DNA from: Planctomycetaceae bacterium
GTDB lineage: Bacteria; Planctomycetota; Planctomycetia; Pirellulales; UBA1268
DNA length: 10,347 bases
Direction: 5' to 3'
NCBI GenBank assembly: GCA_030616935.1
Contig: JAUWWJ010000028.1
Location: 1 to 10,347 of the forward strand
Of this stretch, positions 5,317 through 10,347 are shown in pieces (positions within the stretch are counted from its first letter, which is position 1; every line of letters starts with the position of its first letter). Made by a program: the position numbers and the translations under genes. The notes under the pieces were generated by a model, which searched no databases, was not told the DNA's origin, and was given only the letters and a program-made list of their open reading frames with translations.

Positions 5317-7869
5317 ATGGAAAACAAAAGACGTCACATCTTTCTCAATCTACCGCACGCCGTATTCCTTCTCTACGGTTCTTGGCTTCTTGCTCCTTTG
5401 TGTCTTGCTGCTCCAACAATCGGTCCGGTGTCACCAGCTGGTGCTACGCGTGGCAGCGAAGTTGAGGTGTTGGTATCGGGTGCAAATTTTCATGAGGCAC
5501 AAGAAATATTCTTTGAAGACGGAATTATTCAGCAAAAAAAGATTGAGGCAGTCAGCGACAAGCAATTGAAGGCAACACTTTTCGTTCCAGAGGACGCACC
5601 GTTTGGTAATCACCGTTTTCGTGTTCGTACTAAAAAAGGTCTTTCATTGCTTCGCACGTTTCGAGTCGGGCCTTTTCCGCAAGTGGCTGAAACAGAGACA
5701 AATACATCGAATCCAAAAGTAGTAAACAATACACCTGATACAGCACAGGAAATTCAAGTTCCTGAGACTGGTGGGTTAACCGTTGCTGGTGTCGTTCGAC
5801 AAGAAGATGTTGACTGCTACCGAATCTCGCTTGTAAAAGGTCAGCGATTGTCTGCTGCAGTTGATGCTGTGCGACTGAATTACACGCCTTTTGATCCATA
5901 TATTGATGTGATTAACGAGGCAGGGTTTGTGGTTTCAGCCAGTGATGACCATCCCCTGATGGAGCAGGATGCTATTTTGGCGGTCAATGCGCCAGAATCA
6001 GGAGACTACTTTGTGAGAATCCGAGAGAGTGCGTACGGTGGTAATGCCGCGTGCAGCTACCTGCTTCATTTAGGTCGATTTCCAACGCCCTCGGTTGCGC
6101 TTCCCCCTGGGGGCAACCCTGAGTCGGAAGTACTTGTAAAGTGGCTGGGAGATCCAGCGGGAGAATTTGAGTCAAAGATTAAAATTCCAAAAGAATTTCC
6201 TCGAGCATCGTCAGAGATAAACAAACTGCTGGCGGTTCATCCACAACGAGACGGTGTCATCTCAGCAGAGGCATTTCCATTTAGAGTGACCAGCTTGCCG
6301 GTGAGTAAAGAGTCAGATGCAAATGATTCACCGGATGTTCAGATGCGTGTGCCCGCCCCCGCTGCAATTTGGGGCTTACTCGAAAAAGAGAACGATACAG
6401 ACTGGATCAGGATTGAGGCACCGAAGGGTTCAAAATGGTCAGTTAAAGGATATGGGAGACGTCTAGGTTCACCGATTGATTTAACACTGAATGCATATCG
6501 GGATAACGAAAAGCACACTCGAATAACTGGCAATGATGACTCAGGTGGTGGTCCCGACAGCTTAATGAATGTAACAACACCGGAAGAGGGTAGTTTTCTC
6601 GTTCGAGTGAGTGATCATCAGAAGCGTGGAGGAGATACTTTCGTTTGGTGGATCGAAGTTGAACCGATTGTGTCTCTTGTGAAACTTTCAGTCCCCCCTT
6701 CTCAAACAAAGTCCCAGAATGATTTGTTTCCTCAAGTTCCACGTGGGAATCGCACGGCCGTAATCCTAAACGCCTTCCGAAGTAGCTTCAGTGGTGAATT
6801 AAAGCTGCTTTCTGAGGACCTTCCGAAAGGTGTTACGGCTACATGCCCAAACTTTCAAAACGGTGCGCCAGGGAGTTTTGTTGTATTCAGTGCGGCAGAT
6901 GATGCGCCGCTGTCTGCAGCGATGGCTGAATACAGTGCTGTAGATGCAGCTGATCAAACGAAGGTGCTTGGGGGTCTCGAGCAGGGCACCGAAATGATTC
7001 ATGGCAATCCAAATCGCACCCCATGGCGATATAGTCGAAGTACAGAGATGCCCGTGGCAGTTGTTGAAGAGGTCCCGGTTTCTCTGGAACTTATTCAGCC
7101 CGCCGTTCCGCTTGTAAAAAATGGCAAAGCAGATCTTTTGGTTCGCGTCCGTAAGGATGAAGGGTTCAAAGGAAAGGTCCGCTTATTCTTTCCCTTCAAG
7201 CCGCCCGGAATCGGAGCAGCATCTGGCGTTGATGTGCCTGCTGACAAAACTGAAGTTGTGTATCCAATCAATGCAAGTGACAAGGCTCCGCTTCAAAATT
7301 GGGACGTTGTCGTGTCAGCAATTGTTACGTTTGCAGGGGAAGAAGCAAAAGGTCGTCCGTCCATACGCATATCGTCTCAACCTGTAAAAATCACGGTGGC
7401 CGAGCCATTTGTTCAGGTGGCATTAGACAAGGGAATGACAGAGCAAGGACAGAACACGACCTTCACCGGTACGGTAACAGTCCCGACAGCCTTCACAGGT
7501 GAAGCGAAAGCGGTGCTGCTGGGGCTTCCGGCCAAAACGACGGCAGAGCCGCTTGTTATTACTTCAGAGAGTAAAGAGATTGAGTTTCCAGTCACCGTTG
7601 CAGCCGATGCACCAGCTGGCCGACACGCGAACATTGTCTGTGAAGTGCATGTTCCTCAAGAGGGGCACCAAATTATCCATCGTATGACTGCAACTGAATT
7701 TCGAATTGATAAGCCACTGCCAGCGAAGGTGTCAGCCGCTCCAAAGCCGGAGCCACCAAAGCCGGCGCAACAGAAGAAAAAGATTTCACGTCGTGAGCAA
7801 TTGAGAATTCAGGCACGGTCGGTTTCACAAACTGGTCCAGTGAAAGAAACTGAAGGAGCCGCACAGTGA
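5317..7869 (+). CDS. Large secreted protein with IPT/TIG-like and PPC-like beta-sandwich domains
   Basis: This 850-residue exported, probably non-enzymatic protein is of a planctomycete type commonly found beside DUF1501 and DUF1549/DUF1553 genes. Residues 1-32 form a signal peptide: basic KRR at 4-6, hydrophobic 15-31, and an A-x-A-like cleavage near CLAA|P. The segment 34-118 looks like an IPT/TIG Ig-like domain (TIGPVSPAGATRGSEVEVLV at its start). Residues 139-252 form a PPC-like domain: NTPDTAQEI, then DVDCYRISLVKGQRLSAAVD, then ESGDYFVRI. Residues 334-448 form a second one: DANDSPDVQM, ENDTDWIRIEAPKG, EEGSFLVRVSD. Residues 450-800 are beta-rich and probably hold further Ig-like domains that I cannot name. 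The last 50 residues are a Pro/Lys/Arg/Gln-rich tail with PKPEPPKP (810-817) and KKKISRREQLR. No catalytic motif is seen, so an adhesive, scaffold or substrate-binding role is inferred. Its stop overlaps the start of the next gene (GTGA, 7866-7869), indicating translational coupling. Confidence 0.85.
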   Translation: MENKRRHIFLNLPHAVFLLYGSWLLAPLCLAAPTIGPVSPAGATRGSEVEVLVSGANFHEAQEIFFEDGIIQQKKIEAVSDKQLKATLFVPEDAPFGNHRFRVRTKKGLSLLRTFRVGPFPQVAETETNTSNPKVVNNTPDTAQEIQVPETGGLTVAGVVRQEDVDCYRISLVKGQRLSAAVDAVRLNYTPFDPYIDVINEAGFVVSASDDHPLMEQDAILAVNAPESGDYFVRIRESAYGGNAACSYLLHLGRFPTPSVALPPGGNPESEVLVKWLGDPAGEFESKIKIPKEFPRASSEINKLLAVHPQRDGVISAEAFPFRVTSLPVSKESDANDSPDVQMRVPAPAAIWGLLEKENDTDWIRIEAPKGSKWSVKGYGRRLGSPIDLTLNAYRDNEKHTRITGNDDSGGGPDSLMNVTTPEEGSFLVRVSDHQKRGGDTFVWWIEVEPIVSLVKLSVPPSQTKSQNDLFPQVPRGNRTAVILNAFRSSFSGELKLLSEDLPKGVTATCPNFQNGAPGSFVVFSAADDAPLSAAMAEYSAVDAADQTKVLGGLEQGTEMIHGNPNRTPWRYSRSTEMPVAVVEEVPVSLELIQPAVPLVKNGKADLLVRVRKDEGFKGKVRLFFPFKPPGIGAASGVDVPADKTEVVYPINASDKAPLQNWDVVVSAIVTFAGEEAKGRPSIRISSQPVKITVAEPFVQVALDKGMTEQGQNTTFTGTVTVPTAFTGEAKAVLLGLPAKTTAEPLVITSESKEIEFPVTVAADAPAGRHANIVCEVHVPQEGHQIIHRMTATEFRIDKPLPAKVSAAPKPEPPKPAQQKKKISRREQLRIQARSVSQTGPVKETEGAAQ
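7741..7765 (+). repeat. Short tandem coding repeat CCAAAGCCGG (two copies)
   Basis: CCAAAGCCGG occurs at 7741-7750 and again at 7756-7765, a 15-base period. It encodes the Pro/Lys-rich linker near the end of the PPC-domain protein. This is a simple internal duplication, probably reflecting low-complexity linker evolution. Confidence 0.6.
7853..7858 (+). promoter_or_regulatory. Shine-Dalgarno site for the GTG start of the DUF1549/DUF1553 gene
   Basis: AAGGAG lies seven bases before GTG 7866-7868, inside the last codons of the upstream gene. It decides the start of the final gene. The start GTG overlaps the upstream stop TGA by four bases (GTGA). Confidence 0.75.
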
Positions 7870-10347
7870 AAGACAAATCTGTACCAGTTACACACTCGAC
7901 GAGATATCAAGTTCTTTTGAAGTGTTTTGTGCCAGTGTTTTTATGCGTTCCCATAACGTCTTTGTGGGCTCAGGAAAAAACAATCAGGGAAATAAATGTT
8001 TTTCCGCCGGCAGTTCAACTTGACTCAGCACGAGATTTCCAGACCATTATTGTTCAGGCAACTCGCGAAGATAGTGTGACTGAAGACGTCACAGGTTCCG
8101 CCAAGATGGCGTTCCAGAATCCGGAATGTGCTGTGCTTGAACGGATTGACGGTGAGGACGCTACATCACTCCGGCTCACTCCGAAGCAGGATGGTGATAC
8201 AGTGCTGGTGGTTACGTATGAGGGACACCAGGTCGAACTTCCGGTGAGTGTTCGGTCGGCGAAAGAGAATCCCCCACTTTCTTTTCGCTTGGATGTGATG
8301 CCTGTTTTTGCACGCGCTGGGTGCAATATGGGAAGTTGTCATGGGGCAGCACGGGGGAAGGATGGATTCCGGCTCTCTTTATTCGGTTTCGACCCGACTG
8401 GTGATTACCATCGGTTGACACGAGAAATGCCTGGTCGCAGGATTAATCTTGCGAATCCAGAAGGGAGCCTCGTAGTTCAGAAAGCGATAGGTGCAGTCCC
8501 GCATACAGGTGGCAAGCGTTTCGAGAAAGATAGTGAACTTGCAGAACGTCTTGTTCAGTGGATTGCAGCAGGGGCAAAAGACGATCCAAATGCTGGCAAG
8601 GATGCTCCAAAATTACAAGCAGTTGATCTTTACCCGCCCACAACTCTTCTTGAAGGAGAACAAGCTACCCAGCAGTTGGTGGCAGTTGCTCGATTCTCAG
8701 ACGGTACTGATAGGGATGTGACAGACCTCGTATGGTACGGATCAAATAATGATTCATCTGTCGCCATCACACCTTCTGGGAATGCTGCAAGTGGTCAACG
8801 AGGAGAGTCATTTTTAATGGCTCGATACGACACGATCACAGTCGGCGTTCCAGTAGTGGTTATTCCAAAGAATCTCTCCTTTGAGTATCCCGAATCAGAA
8901 GGAAATACATGGGTTGATGATCTCGTTGATACGAAACTCAAAAGCCTTCGTATTGCACCATCGAATGTGTGCGATGATGAAACATTCTTGCGTCGAGTAA
9001 CGATTGATCTTGTTGGTCTGCTCCCAACGGAGGAAGAGAGAAGCGAGTTTCTTGCTGACAAGTCCCAAGACAAGAGATCGGAGTACGTTGAGAGATTGCT
9101 CAGCCGAAAAGAGTTTGTTGACATCTGGGTAATGAAATGGGCAGAAATTCTGCAGATCCGTTCAATCAATAACATTGTGGATAAGAAAGGTGCCTTGCTG
9201 TACCACCAATGGCTTGATCGTCGTATTGCTTCGAATCAGCCGCTTAATAAGATGGTTCGAGACCTGATAACGGCTTCAGGTGGAACCTTTGAAAATCCTC
9301 CAACCAATTACTATCAGGCCGAGAGAAATATACTGAAGTTAACTGAAAATGTAGCCCAGGCGTTTTTGGGAATGCGGATTCAGTGTGCTCAGTGCCATAA
9401 CCATCCATTCGACCGTTGGACTATGGATGACTATTACGGATTCGCAGCCTTCTTTGCCCAAATCGGGAGGAAGAGGGCGGATGACCCGCGGGAAACCATT
9501 GTTTATAACTCTGGTGGTGGTGGGATGAAGCATCCTGTATCGGGCCAGACGGTAGCGCCAAAATACTTGGGAGGGGCAGAGGCAGAAGTTGCGAATCGAG
9601 ATAGGCGAGAGGCTGTTGCAGAGTGGTTGGTGTCACCTGAAAATCCATTTTTTGCAAAACGAATTGCCAACCTTGTGTGGACACATTTTTTTGGCAGAGG
9701 CATTGTGCATGAGCCGGATGATTTTCGGGTCAGCAATCCACCAGTAAATGGCCCGTTGCTTGATGCTCTGGCAAGCCATCTCGTGAAGTCAGAGTGGGAT
9801 TTCAGAGAGCTTGTCAGGGAGATCGTGAATTCAAAAACCTATCAGCGAGAGTGTGATACGAATGATACGAACCTGCTTGATAACTCAAATTTCTCACATT
9901 CGTCCGTGCGACGAATTCGGGCAGAGGTACTTCTTGATATTCTCGCTCAGGTAACCGAAACAAAAAACAAGTTCCCAGGTCTTCCTGAAGGAGCACGAGC
10001 GGTTCAGGTGGCTGATGGTCGTACATCAACGTACTTTCTTACCACTTTTGGAAGGGCAACTCGGGAAGAAGTTTGTTCGTGTGCAGTGAGTATGGATCCA
10101 AGTCTGTCGCAGGCGCTGCATCTCCTGAATGGAGATGTTGGTAATCAGAGAATTCAGCAGGGAGGCGTCATTGATCGCTGGATAAAAGAAGGACGCCCCG
10201 ATACCGAGATAATCGATGAACTCTTTGTACGCTGCTACGGAAGATCTCCTCAGGAGCGAGAGCGAGTGGAAACACTTGCAACTGTTCAGAATGGTTCAGA
10301 ACGCAAGCAGGCTCTCGAAGATGTTTTCTGGGCACTTTTAAACTCAC
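7866..10347 (+). CDS. DUF1549/DUF1553 exported protein with cytochrome-like motifs (3' end cut by window edge)
   Basis: The frame stays open for 827 codons to the right edge. The sequence ends at FWALLNS, and family members commonly end soon after such a motif, so probably only a few residues are missing. Residues 1-36 form a signal peptide (hydrophobic 17-33, cleavage near SLWAQ). Domains in order: a BIG2-like Ig domain (about 40-130); a planctomycete cytochrome-C-like segment with CNMGSCHG (Cys153, Cys158, His159: CX4CH, not CXXCH) followed by GKDGFRLSLFGFDP; a second BIG2-like domain (about 246-335); DUF1549 from Trp349, containing a canonical CXXCH (CAQCH, 507-511) in QCAQCHNHPFDRW; and DUF1553 from about 579 (RREAVAEWLVSPENPFFAKR) to the end. 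A CSC pair lies at 737-739, followed by AVSMDPSLSQALHLLNGD. Covalent haem binding and electron transfer are plausible from the motifs but unproven. The GTG start has a good AAGGAG site and overlaps the upstream stop, so it is expressed with the DUF1501 and PPC genes. Confidence 0.88.
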   Translation, partial: MKDKSVPVTHSTRYQVLLKCFVPVFLCVPITSLWAQEKTIREINVFPPAVQLDSARDFQTIIVQATREDSVTEDVTGSAKMAFQNPECAVLERIDGEDATSLRLTPKQDGDTVLVVTYEGHQVELPVSVRSAKENPPLSFRLDVMPVFARAGCNMGSCHGAARGKDGFRLSLFGFDPTGDYHRLTREMPGRRINLANPEGSLVVQKAIGAVPHTGGKRFEKDSELAERLVQWIAAGAKDDPNAGKDAPKLQAVDLYPPTTLLEGEQATQQLVAVARFSDGTDRDVTDLVWYGSNNDSSVAITPSGNAASGQRGESFLMARYDTITVGVPVVVIPKNLSFEYPESEGNTWVDDLVDTKLKSLRIAPSNVCDDETFLRRVTIDLVGLLPTEEERSEFLADKSQDKRSEYVERLLSRKEFVDIWVMKWAEILQIRSINNIVDKKGALLYHQWLDRRIASNQPLNKMVRDLITASGGTFENPPTNYYQAERNILKLTENVAQAFLGMRIQCAQCHNHPFDRWTMDDYYGFAAFFAQIGRKRADDPRETIVYNSGGGGMKHPVSGQTVAPKYLGGAEAEVANRDRREAVAEWLVSPENPFFAKRIANLVWTHFFGRGIVHEPDDFRVSNPPVNGPLLDALASHLVKSEWDFRELVREIVNSKTYQRECDTNDTNLLDNSNFSHSSVRRIRAEVLLDILAQVTETKNKFPGLPEGARAVQVADGRTSTYFLTTFGRATREEVCSCAVSMDPSLSQALHLLNGDVGNQRIQQGGVIDRWIKEGRPDTEIIDELFVRCYGRSPQERERVETLATVQNGSERKQALEDVFWALLNS

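Noticed and set aside
8795..9175. Minus-strand open frame of 126 codons inside the DUF1549 gene
   Set aside because: It lies fully inside a clear protein family on the other strand; its Ser/Arg-rich, low-complexity sequence is typical of antisense shadows.
1..10347. CRISPR arrays, tRNAs, insertion sequences, phage genes or a defence island
   Set aside because: I saw no regularly spaced repeats, tRNA-like cloverleaf, transposase or integrase, or terminal inverted repeats; the genes are housekeeping or typical planctomycete exported families.

Overview
The window comes from a planctomycete chromosome. The decisive evidence is the set of exported-protein families at the right-hand end (DUF1501, a PPC/Ig-type protein, and DUF1549/DUF1553 with cytochrome-like cysteine motifs). 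These families are greatly expanded in Planctomycetota and are often neighbours there. G+C is near half by eye, so this is a moderate-GC member of the phylum. I cannot name the genus. I see no rRNA, tRNA, CRISPR array, insertion sequence or prophage gene. Coding density is high, and the longest stretch without a gene is about 200 bases.

Layout. Bases 1-1795 (+) encode an alpha-D-phosphohexomutase (phosphoglucomutase/phosphomannomutase type). Its true start probably lies just upstream of the window. Bases 1898-3277 (+) encode a compact UvrC nucleotide-excision-repair nuclease. It keeps both nuclease centres and the Fe-S cysteines, but lacks the C-terminal helix-hairpin-helix domain and a central segment of roughly 100 residues found in E. 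coli UvrC. A small convergent gene (3697-3338, -) encodes a SpoIIAA-like/STAS-fold protein. An overlapping pair of inverted repeats lies between these two genes and may act as a terminator. A divergent intergenic region of about 200 bp (3698-3899) then holds the control signals for the rightward operon.

Bases 3900 to the end form one rightward operon of three exported proteins: a Tat-signal DUF1501 protein (alkaline-phosphatase-like fold, TTG start), a large secreted protein with an IPT/TIG-like and two PPC-like beta-sandwich domains, and a DUF1549/DUF1553 protein with BIG2-like domains and both CX4CH and CXXCH motifs. The last gene starts at a GTG that overlaps the preceding stop (GTGA), so the two are translationally coupled. 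It runs off the right edge, probably within a few residues of its end.

The first two genes are housekeeping (sugar-phosphate interconversion and DNA repair). The last three probably work together outside the cytoplasm, but their biochemical function is not established. The points most worth a second look are the shortened UvrC, the make-up of the exported operon, the non-canonical haem-like motif, and the repeated elements in the two regulatory gaps.
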